DNA from: Micromonospora okii
Lineage (GTDB): Bacteria > Actinomycetota > Actinomycetes > Mycobacteriales > Micromonosporaceae
Assembly: GCF_020884795.1 (NCBI RefSeq)
Contig: NZ_BBZF01000013.1
Coordinates: forward strand, 39,438-103,437
Length of the DNA stretch: 64,000 nt
Reading direction: 5' to 3'
Part shown: one piece after another, positions 54,786 to 63,626 of the stretch
Position numbering within the stretch: the first letter of the stretch is position 1
Layout: each line of letters begins with the position of its first letter
Translations under genes and position numbers: made by a program
Notes under the pieces: model-generated
What the model was told of the DNA's origin: nothing
Seen by the model: the letters and a program-made list of their open reading frames with translations, nothing else
Databases searched by the model: none

Positions 54786-54811
54786 AACAGGCGCTCGGCG
54801 AAATGCCTGTT
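54786..54811. promoter_or_regulatory. Inverted repeat between the IclR and MFS genes
   Basis: AACAGGC and GCCTGTT are perfect 7-bp arms spaced by 12 bp, just upstream of the iclR-like gene and next to CCATATGA. It is a candidate IclR operator. Confidence 0.45.
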
Positions 54812-54902
54812 GGGATCGACGACGCCAGATCATCGTAAACGGTCGGTGCCCCGAGCGACACGATGAGTTGTCCGAGCCGGGCTCGCGTAGGTTTGCGGCA
54901 CC

Positions 54903-56108
54903 ATGAGCAGCACCGTCTCCGACCCCGCCCCCGCCCCGCGGGCCGCCGAGCGTCGCCCCCTGCGGGCCGGCGCGGGGGCCGTCGCCACCACCGTCGCCTG
55001 CGTCCTGCCCGTCTTCCTCGTCGGCGGCCTCGCCGTGCAGATGGGCGAGGACCTCGGCTTCTCCCCGGCCGGGCTGGGGCTCGCCGTCTCCGTCTACTTC
55101 GGCGTCAGCGCGCTCGCCTCGGTGCCCTCCGGCGCCCTCGTGGAGCGGCTCGACCCGGCCACGGTGGCCCGCGCCGGCATCCTGCTCTCCGCCGGGTCCA
55201 TGCTGGCCGTGGCGACGCTGGCCCGCTCGTACCCGGTACTGGTCGGGCTCCTCGCCCTCGGCGCCGCCGCCAACGCCCTGGGGCAGCTCGCCAGCAACGC
55301 CACGCTGGTCCGGCACGTGCCGCCGCGCCGGCAGGGGCTCTCGTTCGGGGTGAAGCAGGCGGCGGTCCCGCTCTCCACCCTGCTGGCCGGGCTGGCGGTG
55401 CCGACCGTCGCGGTGACCGCCGGCTGGCGGTGGGCCTTCGTCGCGGGCGCGGTCGCCGGGCTGGCCGCCCTGCCGGCCGTACCCGGGCGGGAGGACGGCC
55501 CCGCGCGGCCCGCCGGGGCCCGACGGGCCGGCGGGGCCACCTGGGCGCTGGTGGTGGTCGGGGTGGCCGCGACGCTCGCGGCTGCCGCCGCGAACGCCCT
55601 GGGCACCTTCCTGGTCGACTCCGCCGCCGGCCGGGGGCTGTCGCCGAGCCTGGCCGGGCTGACCCTCACCCTCGGCAGCGTGGTCTGCGTGGCCGCCCGG
55701 GTCGGTTTCGGCTGGCTCGCCGACCGCCGGGACGGGGGCCACGTGGCGCTCGTCGCCGGGATGCTCGCCGTCGGCGCCGTCGGGGTGGTCCTGCTCGCCC
55801 TGGGCGGCACGCTGCCGCTGGTGGCGGGCGTGGTGCTCGGGTTCGGCCTGGGTTGGGCCTGGCCCGGCCTGATGACCTTCGCGGTGGCCCGGCTGCACCC
55901 GCGGGCCCCGGCCGCCGCCACCTCGATCACCCAGACCGGCGTGTACGCGGGCGGCTGCCTCGGGCCCCTGGCCCTGGGCGCGACGGCCGAGGCCTTCGGC
56001 TACCCCACGATGTGGCTGGCGGCTGCGGCGGCCATGCTCCTGGCGTCCGCCCTCATGCTCACGGCCGCCCGCCTTCTGACTGCCCCCACCCCGACCCCGA
56101 CCCGTTGA
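54903..56108 (+). CDS. Major facilitator superfamily transporter
   Basis: The 401-residue protein has about twelve membrane helices. It starts at ATG 54903, with TAGGTT 10-15 bp upstream acting as a possible -10 (near-leaderless). MFS features include GVSALASVPSGALVERLDPA (motif A-like, with the basic residue reduced), LVRHVPPRRQGLSFGVKQAA, and ARVGFGWLADRRDGGHVALV in the second half, followed by SITQTGVYAGGCLGPLALGA. Such 400-residue MFS proteins export drugs or import small metabolites. The divergent IclR regulator suggests a catabolic or aromatic-type substrate, which is inference only. A long hairpin follows immediately at the stop codon. Confidence 0.9.
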   Translation: MSSTVSDPAPAPRAAERRPLRAGAGAVATTVACVLPVFLVGGLAVQMGEDLGFSPAGLGLAVSVYFGVSALASVPSGALVERLDPATVARAGILLSAGSMLAVATLARSYPVLVGLLALGAAANALGQLASNATLVRHVPPRRQGLSFGVKQAAVPLSTLLAGLAVPTVAVTAGWRWAFVAGAVAGLAALPAVPGREDGPARPAGARRAGGATWALVVVGVAATLAAAAANALGTFLVDSAAGRGLSPSLAGLTLTLGSVVCVAARVGFGWLADRRDGGHVALVAGMLAVGAVGVVLLALGGTLPLVAGVVLGFGLGWAWPGLMTFAVARLHPRAPAAATSITQTGVYAGGCLGPLALGATAEAFGYPTMWLAAAAAMLLASALMLTAARLLTAPTPTPTR

Positions 56109-56161
56109 TCATGGAGTTGGCGGCGCTTTCGGAGATCGACGGTGCCGCCAACTCCATGATC
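56107..56161. terminator. Long hairpin between the MFS and polyprenyl synthase genes
   Basis: GATCATGGAGTTGGCGGC pairs perfectly with GCCGCCAACTCCATGATC (18 bp) around a 19-nt loop; the stem overlaps the MFS stop codon. It lies between convergent genes and could act on both strands. The word GATCATGGAGTTG is one I associate with repeated intergenic elements in Micromonospora. Confidence 0.8.
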
Positions 56162-56203
56162 GACGGGGAGGGCGGCCGGGGAGAGCGGCCAGGCGGGGCG
56201 CGG

Positions 56204-57286
56204 TCAGCTCGTGCGGTCGGCGATGTAGTCGCAGAGGGATTCCAGGGCCCGCCGGGACGGGGTCTCGGGGAGCGGGGAGAGCTGCTGCCTCGCGTCCTCG
56301 GCGTACGTGCGGACCGTCTCCCGGGCGCGCTTCAGGGCCGGGGACTCGCGGAGCAGGCCGAGGGCCTCGGCGTGCAGGGCGTCGTCGACCAGCGGGCCGG
56401 TGGCCAGGAGCTCCCGCAGCCGCACGCTGGCGGCGTCCGAGTCGTCCGAGGCGAGCGCGTAGAGCACCGGCAGGGTCGGCACACCCTCGCGCAGGTCGGT
56501 GCCGGGGGTCTTGCCCGACTGCGCCGACTCGCTGGCGATGTCGAGCAGGTCGTCGGAGAGCTGGAAGGCGACGCCGATGGTCTCGCCGTACCCGGCCAGG
56601 GCCTCAGTGTGCGCGGCGGACGCCCCGCCGAACATGCCCCCGAAACGGGCCGAGGTGGCGATCAGCGAGCCGGTCTTCTCGGCGATGACGTGCAGGTAGT
56701 GGGCGACCGGGTCCTGCCCGTCGCGGGGGCCCACCGTCTCGGCGATCTGGCCGTGCACCAGCCGGGCGAACGTGCGCGCCTGCAACCGCACCGCCTCGGT
56801 GCCCAGGTCCGCCGCGATGTCCGCGGCGCGGGCGAAGAGGTAGTCGCCGACCAGGATCGCCACGGAGTTCGTCCAGCGCGAGTTGGCGCTCGGCGCGCCC
56901 CGTCGCACGGCGGCCTCGTCCATCACGTCGTCGTGGTAGAGCGTCGCCAGGTGGGTGAGCTCCATCACCACCGCGGCGGGGACGACCAGCGGGCCCGTCG
57001 GGTCACCGAACTGGGCACCCAGCGCGACCAGCAGCGGGCGGAACCGCTTCCCGCCGGCCTCCACGAGGTGCCGGGCGGCCTCGGTCACCAGCGGGTCGGC
57101 GCTGGCCACGCTGGCCCGCAGCTCGGCCTCGACGGACTCCAGCAGACCCAGCACGGACGCCTCGACGCGGGAATCGGCCAGGTAGAGGCCGAGCGCGCCG
57201 AACTGACCCGTGCCCTGCCGGCCCCGCCGAGCGGAGCCGGTGGCACCTGAACGCTCGCCAGCGGGAATCACCACGCTATCCACCAT
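56204..57286 (-). CDS. Polyprenyl diphosphate synthase (trans-type)
   Basis: The 360-residue enzyme condenses isopentenyl diphosphate units into a long all-trans polyprenyl diphosphate, most likely the menaquinone side chain. The first Asp-rich motif is DDVMD at residues 119-123 (LATLYHDDVMDEAAVRRGAP), the second is DDLLD at 245-249 (GVAFQLSDDLLDIASESAQS), with KRFRP at 80-84 and GDYLFARA. The second motif is followed by GKTPGTDLREGVPTLPVLYA. Residues before the first motif (VVMELTHLATLYH) have small side chains, consistent with long-chain products, but chain length cannot be fixed by eye. The gene lies directly behind the nuo operon, as in Streptomyces (SCO4583, from memory), linking quinone supply to complex I. 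Confidence 0.93.
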   Translation of the reverse strand: MVDSVVIPAGERSGATGSARRGRQGTGQFGALGLYLADSRVEASVLGLLESVEAELRASVASADPLVTEAARHLVEAGGKRFRPLLVALGAQFGDPTGPLVVPAAVVMELTHLATLYHDDVMDEAAVRRGAPSANSRWTNSVAILVGDYLFARAADIAADLGTEAVRLQARTFARLVHGQIAETVGPRDGQDPVAHYLHVIAEKTGSLIATSARFGGMFGGASAAHTEALAGYGETIGVAFQLSDDLLDIASESAQSGKTPGTDLREGVPTLPVLYALASDDSDAASVRLRELLATGPLVDDALHAEALGLLRESPALKRARETVRTYAEDARQQLSPLPETPSRRALESLCDYIADRTS

Positions 57287-57324
57287 GCCACACCCGTTCG
57301 ACCTGCTCCGGACGGGGGATACGG

Positions 57325-57362
57325 CGACGGGGCCGGTCCGCGACAGCGGGCCGGCCCCGTCG
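57325..57362 (-). terminator. Hairpin terminator after nuoN
   Basis: CGACGGGGCCGG pairs perfectly with CCGGCCCCGTCG (12 bp) around a 14-nt loop, 14 bp past the nuoN stop. The polyprenyl synthase gene starts 38 bp further on. Confidence 0.8.
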
Positions 57363-57376
57363 TGGGGATACGTCGG

Positions 57377-58930
57377 TCATCGCACGAATTCGGCGGCACC
57401 GTTCGCGAGATCGAGCAGCGGACCCGGGACCACGCCCAGCACCAACGTGGCCAGCACGCCGATCATGAGCGCCGCCGAGGTGAGCCCGCCCGGCACGGTC
57501 ACCGTGGGGGTGGAGTCCCCCGGCTCGGACAGCCACATCATCACCACGACCCGCAGGTACGGGAACGCCAGCACCATGCTGGTCAGCACGCCGGCCACCA
57601 CCAGCCACGCCTGGTCGGCGTCCAGGGCCGGGGCGAAGACGGCGAACTTGCTCATGAACCCGCTGGTCAGCGGGATACCGGCGAAGGCCAGCAGGAGGAA
57701 CGTGAAGATCGCGGCGAAGAACGGCGAACGCCGGCCCAGCCCCGCCCAACGGGACAGGTGGGTGGCCTCCCCGTCGGCGTCCCGCACCAGGGTCACCACC
57801 GCGAACGCGGCGAGCACCGAGAAGCCGTAGGCGACCAGGTAGAACATCGTGCCGGCCAGGCCGTCCTTGCTGGGCGCGAGGACGCCGACCAGCAGGTACC
57901 CGGCGTTGGCGATCGACGAGTACGCCAGCAGCCGCTTGATGTCGGTCTGGGTGACCGCCAGCACCGCGCCGACCAGCATGGTCAGCACCGCCACCGCGCC
58001 GAGGACCGGGGTGAAGTCCCACGCCGCCCCGGAGAACGCGACGTGGAAGACCCGCAGCAGCGCGCCGAACGCGGCAACCTTCGTGCAGGCCGCCATGAAG
58101 CCGGTGACCGGCGTCGGCGCCCCCTGGTAGACGTCCGGGGTCCAGACGTGGAACGGGGCGGCGGCGGCCTTGAACAGCAGGCCGATGGCGATCAGCGCCA
58201 TGCCGCCGAAGAGCAGCACCTCGCTGGCCGGCGACTCGGTGACCGCCGCGTGGACGGTGGCGAAGTCGACGCCGGCCGACCGGCCCGGGATGCCCGAGGT
58301 GAAGCCGTACACCAGGGCCACGCCGAAGAGGAAGAACGCCGAGGCGTACGCGCCGAGCATGAAGTACTTCATGGCCGCCTCCTGGCTCAGCAGCCGCCGG
58401 CGGCGGGCCAGCGCGCAGAGCAGGTAGAGCGGCAGGGAGAAGACCTCCAGGGCGATGAACATGGTCAGCAGGTCGTTCGCCGCCACGAAGATCAGCATTC
58501 CGCCGATCGCGAAGGAGGTCAGCGGGTAGACCTCGGTGGCCCCGTTGCTCCCCTCGGCCTGCCGCCGGTCGTCGGCCGACTCGGCGGTGACGGCGGCCTG
58601 GGCGACGAACGCCCCGCCCCGCTCCACCGAGCGCTCGCCGATCAGCAGCAGCGCCATCGCGGCGAGGACCAGGATCGCGCCCTGGAGGAACAGGGTGGGC
58701 CCGTCCACGGCGATGGCCCCGCCCGCGGTGAGCAGCCGGTCGTCGGCGTTGAGGATCACCATCACCAGCGCGGCGAGCACCGCCAGCAGCGCCAGGCTGA
58801 GCTGCACCAGGTGCCGCCGCCTGCGGGGCACGAAGGCCTCGACCAGCACGCCCAGCAGGGCGGTGCCGAGCATGATCAGGATCGGAGCGAGCGCCGCGTA
58901 GTCGATCGACGGCAACTTCAGCTCGGTCAT
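57377..58930 (-). CDS. nuoN: NADH-quinone oxidoreductase subunit N
   Basis: The 517-residue antiporter-like subunit of complex I has about 14 membrane helices. ATG 58930 overlaps the nuoM stop (ATGA). Signatures include FIALEVFSLPLYLLCALARR (the membrane Glu after ALE), LLSQEAAMKYFMLGAYASAF, LLFKAAAAPFHVWTPDVYQG with the key Lys, QTDIKRLLAYSSIANAGYLL, and FAGIPLTSGFMSKFAVFAPA. These residues carry the proton path. An insertion rich in charged residues (AVTAESADDRRQAEGSNGAT) sits between early helices. It is the last gene of the nuo operon, followed by a terminator. Confidence 0.96.
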   Translation of the reverse strand: MTELKLPSIDYAALAPILIMLGTALLGVLVEAFVPRRRRHLVQLSLALLAVLAALVMVILNADDRLLTAGGAIAVDGPTLFLQGAILVLAAMALLLIGERSVERGGAFVAQAAVTAESADDRRQAEGSNGATEVYPLTSFAIGGMLIFVAANDLLTMFIALEVFSLPLYLLCALARRRRLLSQEAAMKYFMLGAYASAFFLFGVALVYGFTSGIPGRSAGVDFATVHAAVTESPASEVLLFGGMALIAIGLLFKAAAAPFHVWTPDVYQGAPTPVTGFMAACTKVAAFGALLRVFHVAFSGAAWDFTPVLGAVAVLTMLVGAVLAVTQTDIKRLLAYSSIANAGYLLVGVLAPSKDGLAGTMFYLVAYGFSVLAAFAVVTLVRDADGEATHLSRWAGLGRRSPFFAAIFTFLLLAFAGIPLTSGFMSKFAVFAPALDADQAWLVVAGVLTSMVLAFPYLRVVVMMWLSEPGDSTPTVTVPGGLTSAALMIGVLATLVLGVVPGPLLDLANGAAEFVR

Positions 58931-60462
58931 TTCGCGGCCTCCTGGACGACGCCGCCGACCTCAGGGGCGGGATCCGTCTTCCCGACGTCCTGCATGGTCG
59001 CCTGGACGGCGGGGTTGATGACATCGGTGACCGGCTTGGGGTAGAAGCCGAGCAGCACGATCAGCGCGATCAGCGGGGCGACCACGGCCTTCTCGCGCAG
59101 GTTGAGGTCGCGGCGCATCGGCTCGATCTCGGCCAGGGCCGGGTTGAGCGTGCCCTGGGTGGTGCGCTGCACCATCCACAGCACGTACGCGGCGGCCAGG
59201 ATGATGCCGAGCGTCGAGATCACCGCGACCGGCTTGTTCACCGTGAACGTGCCGATCAGCACCAGGAACTCGGAGACGAACGGCGCGGTGCCGGGCAGGG
59301 CCAGCGAGGCCAGGCCGGCGAAGAAGAGCACCCCGGCCAGCAGCGGCACGAGCTTGCCCGCGCCGCCGAAGTCGCTGATCAGGGCCGAGCCGCGCCGGGC
59401 CACCAGCATCCCCACCACCAGGAAGAGCAGGCCGGTGGCGAGGCCGTGGTTGAGCATGTAGAGCACCGCGCCCGTGCCGGCCTGGGTGGTGAAGGCGAAG
59501 ATGCCGACCCCGATGAAGCCGAAGTGCGCGATCGAGGTGTACGACACCAGGCGCTTCAGGTCGTTCTGCCCGACCGCCAGCAGCGCCGCGTAGATGATGC
59601 CGATGACCCCGAGCGCCAGCGCCCACGGCGCGAACCACTTCGACGCCTCCGGGAACAGCGGCAGGCAGTACCGCAGGATGCCGAAGGTGCCGACCTTGTC
59701 GAGCACGCCGACGAGTAGCGCGGCCGCCCCGGCCGGGGCGGCGCCACCGGCGTCCGGCAGCCAGGTGTGGAACGGGAAGAACGGCGCCTTGATCGCGAAG
59801 GCGAGGAAGAAGCCGAGGAACAGCCAGCGCTCAGTGCCGGTGGAGATGTCCACCTGGGTCAGCGCCTGCCAGTCGAAGGTCTTCCCGCCGACGACCCAGA
59901 GGCCGATCACGGCAGCGAGCATGAACAGGCCGCCGACCAGCGAGTAGAGGAAGAACTTCACCGCCGCGTACTGCCGCTGGTGGCCGCCGTAGCTGCCGAT
60001 GAGGAAGTACATCGGCACCAGCATGACCTCGAAGAACACGTAGAACAGGAACACGTCGGCGGCGGCGAAGACGCCGATCATCGTGCACTCGAGGACGAGC
60101 AGCAGGGCGAAGTAGGTCGGCACCGAGCGCTTCGACGCCTCCGCGTCGTGCCAGGACGCCAGGATCACCAGCGGCACCAGCACCGCGATCAGCATCAGCA
60201 TCACCAGCGCGATGCCGTCGGCGGCGAAGGTGAACCGGGCGTCCCACTGGGGGATCCAGGAGTACGACTCGCGGAACTGGAGCCGGTCACCGTCGACCTT
60301 GAAGGCGACCCACATGACCACCGCCAGGGCCAGCACCAGCAGCGACCACCCGAAGGCCACCTGCTTGGCCAGCTCCGGCCGGCGGCGCGGCAGGACGGCC
60401 ACGACCAGCGCGCCGACCAGCGGCGCCACGGTCAGCACCGAGAGGAACGGGAAGTTGGACAT
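58927..60462 (-). CDS. nuoM: NADH-quinone oxidoreductase subunit M
   Basis: The 511-residue membrane subunit starts at ATG 60462 (MSNFPFLSVLTVAPLVGALV). Characteristic segments are FYVFFEVMLVPMYFLIGSYG (membrane Glu), AVKFFLYSLVGGLFMLAAVI, AIKAPFFPFHTWLPDAGGAA (with Lys), QNDLKRLVSYTSIAHFGFIG and LALPGTAPFVSEFLVLIGTF. Relatives usually have HTWLPDAHVEAPT; here the loop reads DAGGAAPAGAAALL, a modest divergence at a normally conserved spot. Proton pumping residues appear intact. Its stop overlaps nuoN. Confidence 0.96.
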   Translation of the reverse strand: MSNFPFLSVLTVAPLVGALVVAVLPRRRPELAKQVAFGWSLLVLALAVVMWVAFKVDGDRLQFRESYSWIPQWDARFTFAADGIALVMLMLIAVLVPLVILASWHDAEASKRSVPTYFALLLVLECTMIGVFAAADVFLFYVFFEVMLVPMYFLIGSYGGHQRQYAAVKFFLYSLVGGLFMLAAVIGLWVVGGKTFDWQALTQVDISTGTERWLFLGFFLAFAIKAPFFPFHTWLPDAGGAAPAGAAALLVGVLDKVGTFGILRYCLPLFPEASKWFAPWALALGVIGIIYAALLAVGQNDLKRLVSYTSIAHFGFIGVGIFAFTTQAGTGAVLYMLNHGLATGLLFLVVGMLVARRGSALISDFGGAGKLVPLLAGVLFFAGLASLALPGTAPFVSEFLVLIGTFTVNKPVAVISTLGIILAAAYVLWMVQRTTQGTLNPALAEIEPMRRDLNLREKAVVAPLIALIVLLGFYPKPVTDVINPAVQATMQDVGKTDPAPEVGGVVQEAAK

Positions 60463-60526
60463 TATGCGGCCTTACCTCCGTCGTCACTGCGTGGTCCGCC
60501 GGCGGGGGCGGCCGTAGAGAGGTCGA

Positions 60527-62470
60527 TCACGCCAGCCACCCCGCCTGCACGGCCAGGAATGCCGCCACCACCAGCAGCGCGCCGGTCAGGATGGAGGTCG
60601 CGTACGACCGCACGAAGCCGGTCTGCAGCCGCCGGAGCCGACCCGAGCCCCCGCCCACGGCGGCGGCCAGGCCGTTGACCAGCCCGTCGACGCCCCGGTT
60701 GTCGAGGAAGACCAGCGCCCGGGTGAGGAAGACCCCCGGCTTCTCGAAGACCGCCTCGTTGAAGGCGTCCGTGTAGAGGTTGCGCCGGGCGGCGGTGACC
60801 AGCACCCCGGCTGGCTGCGGCTCGGTGGCCGTGCCGCCGCGGAACAGGAACCAGGCGAGCCCGGCCCCGGCGACCGTGACGACCAGGGACAGCACCGTGA
60901 TCACCGAGTGCGACAGCACCGCCTCGTGCCCCTCGCCGGCCTCGCCGAGCACCGGCGTCAGCCAGGAGGCCAGGCCGTCGTCCCACGCCATCAGGCCACC
61001 GGCGATCACCGAGCCGATCGCGAGCAGGATCAGCGGGATCGTCATCAGCTTCGGCGACTCGTGCGGGTGCTCGATGTCCTCGGTCCACCGCTTCGGGCCG
61101 TGGAACGTGAGCACGAACAGCCGGGTCATGTAGAACGCGGTGAGCCCGGCGCCGAGCAGCGCGGCCCCGCCGAACAGCCAGGCCGTCCAGTCCTCCCGCG
61201 CGAAGGCCGCCGCGATGATCGGCTCCTTCGAGAAGTACCCGGACAGCGGCGGGATGCCGATGATGGCGAGCCAGCCCATCATGAAGGTCAGCCAGGTGAT
61301 CTTCATGTGCTTCGACAGCCCGCCGAAGCGGCGGATGTCCACCTGGTCCTTCATCCCGTGCATGACCGAGCCCGCGCCGAGGAACATGTTGGCCTTGAAG
61401 AAGCCGTGCGCGAGCAGGTGGATGATCGCCAGGGCGTACGCCCCGCCGCCGAGGCCCACGCCGAGGAACATGTAGCCGATCTGGCTCACCGTCGACCAGG
61501 CGAGCACCCGCTTGATGTCGTCCTTGGCCGCGCCGATGACGCAGCCGAGCAGCAGGGTCAGCGCGCCGACGCTGACCACCACGAGCTGGAGCGTCGAGTT
61601 GGCCGAGAAGACCGGGTTCGACCGGGCGATCAGGTAGACGCCCGCGGTGACCATGGTGGCCGCGTGGATGAGCGCCGACACCGGGGTCGGGCCCTCCATC
61701 GCGTCCGGCAGCCACGCCTGGAGCGGGAACTGGCCGGACTTGCCGGCCGCGCCGAGCAGCAGCAGCAGGCCGAGCACCAGCACCGTGGTCGCGGTCAGCG
61801 AGCCGACGCCGTTGAACACCTCGTCGTACTGGGTGGTGCCCAGGTTGGCGAACATGATGAAGATGCCGATGGCCAGGCCGGCGTCGCCGACCCGGTTCAT
61901 CAGGAACGCCTTCTTGCCGGCGGTGGCCGCGCTCGGCCGGCCGTACCAGAAGGAGATCAGCAGGTACGACGCCAGGCCGACGCCCTCCCAGCCGAAGTAC
62001 AGCATCACGTAGTTGTTGCCGAGCACCAGCAGGAGCATCGCGGCGACGAAGAGGTTGAAGTAGGCGAAGAACCTCCGCCGGCCCCCGTCGTGCGACATGT
62101 ACTCCACCGCGTACAGGTGGATCAGGAAACCCACCCCGGTGATCAGCAGGACGAAGACCGCAGCCAGCGGGTCGAACAGCAGGCCGAAGTCCACGTGGAA
62201 GTCGCCGACGGCGATGAAGTCCCACAGGCTCAGCTCGGCCGACTTGTTGTCGAGGCCGCGAAGCTGGAAGAAGTAGGTCAGGCCGAGCACGAAGGAGGCA
62301 CCGATCGCGGCCACTCCGAGCCAGTGCCCCCACCGGTCGGCCCGCCGGCCGAGCAGCAACAGGATCGCCGCGCTGGCCAGCGGGATCGCCACCAGCAGCC
62401 AGAAGCTGCCCAGCAGCCCCTCCGCAGGGGCATAGGTGACGGCACCTGCCGGCTCAGCCGGGGCGTTCAT
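60527..62470 (-). CDS. nuoL: NADH-quinone oxidoreductase subunit L
   Basis: ATG 62470 follows GGGAGAG at 6 nt and gives 647 residues; GTG 62485 five codons earlier would place the ribosome binding site inside the gene. NuoL is the distal antiporter-like subunit with a lateral helix. Motifs are LYFGWEGVGLASYLLISFWY (membrane Glu), FPLQAWLPDAMEGPTPVSAL, IHAATMVTAGVYLIARSNPV, KDDIKRVLAWSTVSQIGYMF and AHGFFKANMFLGAGSVMHGM. The C-terminal part includes the amphipathic lateral region and a last anchor helix (YATSILTGALLVVAAFLAVQ). A gap of 64 bp separates it from nuoM. Confidence 0.96.
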   Translation of the reverse strand: MNAPAEPAGAVTYAPAEGLLGSFWLLVAIPLASAAILLLLGRRADRWGHWLGVAAIGASFVLGLTYFFQLRGLDNKSAELSLWDFIAVGDFHVDFGLLFDPLAAVFVLLITGVGFLIHLYAVEYMSHDGGRRRFFAYFNLFVAAMLLLVLGNNYVMLYFGWEGVGLASYLLISFWYGRPSAATAGKKAFLMNRVGDAGLAIGIFIMFANLGTTQYDEVFNGVGSLTATTVLVLGLLLLLGAAGKSGQFPLQAWLPDAMEGPTPVSALIHAATMVTAGVYLIARSNPVFSANSTLQLVVVSVGALTLLLGCVIGAAKDDIKRVLAWSTVSQIGYMFLGVGLGGGAYALAIIHLLAHGFFKANMFLGAGSVMHGMKDQVDIRRFGGLSKHMKITWLTFMMGWLAIIGIPPLSGYFSKEPIIAAAFAREDWTAWLFGGAALLGAGLTAFYMTRLFVLTFHGPKRWTEDIEHPHESPKLMTIPLILLAIGSVIAGGLMAWDDGLASWLTPVLGEAGEGHEAVLSHSVITVLSLVVTVAGAGLAWFLFRGGTATEPQPAGVLVTAARRNLYTDAFNEAVFEKPGVFLTRALVFLDNRGVDGLVNGLAAAVGGGSGRLRRLQTGFVRSYATSILTGALLVVAAFLAVQAGWLA

Positions 62471-62497
62471 CAGAATCTCTCCCACCGCAGGGCCCCT

Positions 62498-62797
62498 CTA
62501 GTACTTCAGCAGGTTGGCGTCGTCGACGCTCGCGGAGCGCCGGGTCCGGAAGATGGCCATGATGATCGCGAGGCCGACCACGACCTCGGCCGCGGCCACC
62601 ACCATCACGAAGAACGACATGATCTGGCCGTTCAGGTCGCCGTTGATCCGGCTGAACGTGACCAGGGTCAGGTTGGCCGCGTTCAACATCAGCTCGACGC
62701 ACATGAACAGCACGATCGCGTTGCGCCGGATGAGCACCCCGACCGCGCCGATGGTGAACAACACCGCCGCGAGCACGAGGTAGTAGTCCGGGGTCAT
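62498..62797 (-). CDS. nuoK: NADH-quinone oxidoreductase subunit K
   Basis: This 99-residue subunit has three membrane helices. The two conserved membrane glutamates are in [17 protein letters not shown] and [18 protein letters not shown]. The start [20 protein letters not shown] follows M1. It lies 27 bp upstream of nuoL. It forms part of the proton channel next to NuoA/J. Confidence 0.96.
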   Translation of the reverse strand: MTPDYYLVLAAVLFTIGAVGVLIRRNAIVLFMCVELMLNAANLTLVTFSRINGDLNGQIMSFFVMVVAAAEVVVGLAIIMAIFRTRRSASVDDANLLKY

Positions 62798-62816
62798 GGC
62801 TGAGCCACCCTTTCGT

Positions 62817-62857
62817 TCGCGACTGCGGGGCTCCGCTCCGCTGCACTCCTCGGGCTC
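62817..62857. repeat. Possible interspersed repeat between nuoJ and nuoK
   Basis: The 58-bp gap contains GCGACTGCGGGGCTCCGCTC then CGCTGCACTCCTCGGGCTCA. The word CGACTGCGGGGCTC...CACTCCTCG is one I associate with repeated short elements in Micromonospora genomes, from memory only. The rest of the operon is tightly packed, so the gap stands out. Confidence 0.3.
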
Positions 62858-63626
62858 ACTGGTCCGTCCCCTTCAGCGAGGTCTCCTCAGCCGTCAGCTC
62901 CCGGACCGGCAAGATCTCGGGGATGCTGCGCTCGGACAGCCGGCCGTCGGGCAGGCGGGCCGGGGTGGCCACCGAGGAGGAGGTGGCGAAGACGCCCGGT
63001 CCGGGCTTCGGGCCGGGGTAGTTGCCCGGGGCGAAGCGGGCCTTCATCGTGGCGACCTGGTCCATCTTGTCGGCCTTGCGCCGCTCGACGTGCGCCAGCA
63101 CCATCGCGCCCACCGCCGCCGTGATCAGCAGCGCCGAGGTCAGCTCGAAGGCGAAGACGTACTTGGTGAACAGCAGCCGGGCGATGCCCTGCACGTTCCC
63201 CTCGGCGTTGGCCTGCTCCAGGCCGACCGCCGGGACGCCGTCGAGCGCCCGGTAGAGGCCGCCGCCGACCAGGCCGGCGAAGCCGACGCCGAGCAGCACC
63301 GCGGCGACCCGCTGGCCGCGCAGCGTCTCGATCAGCGAGTCCGAGGAGTCCCGGCCGACCAGCATCAGCACGAACAGGAAGAGCATCATGATCGCGCCGG
63401 TGTAGACGATGATCTGCACCATGCCGATGAACGGCCCGGCCTGCAGGACGTAGAACACGCCCAGGCAGAGCATGGTCAGCACCAGCCAGAGCGCCGAGTG
63501 CACGGCGTTCCGGGCGACGACCATGCCGATCGCGCCGATCAGCGCCAGCGGGGCGAGGATCCAGAAGGTGACCTCCTCGCCCCCGGAGACCCCGCCCGCC
63601 GCGGCGAGCACCGTCTGCGTGGTCAT
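62856..63626 (-). CDS. nuoJ: NADH-quinone oxidoreductase subunit J
   Basis: The 256-residue protein has five N-terminal membrane helices ([100 protein letters not shown]). The third carries the conserved [13 protein letters not shown] segment that becomes a pi-bulge helix in complex I. A C-terminal cytoplasmic tail of about 75 residues ([20 protein letters not shown] onward) is longer than in E. coli but usual in actinobacteria. ATG 63626 overlaps the nuoI stop (ATGA). Confidence 0.95.
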   Translation of the reverse strand: MTTQTVLAAAGGVSGGEEVTFWILAPLALIGAIGMVVARNAVHSALWLVLTMLCLGVFYVLQAGPFIGMVQIIVYTGAIMMLFLFVLMLVGRDSSDSLIETLRGQRVAAVLLGVGFAGLVGGGLYRALDGVPAVGLEQANAEGNVQGIARLLFTKYVFAFELTSALLITAAVGAMVLAHVERRKADKMDQVATMKARFAPGNYPGPKPGPGVFATSSSVATPARLPDGRLSERSIPEILPVRELTAEETSLKGTDQ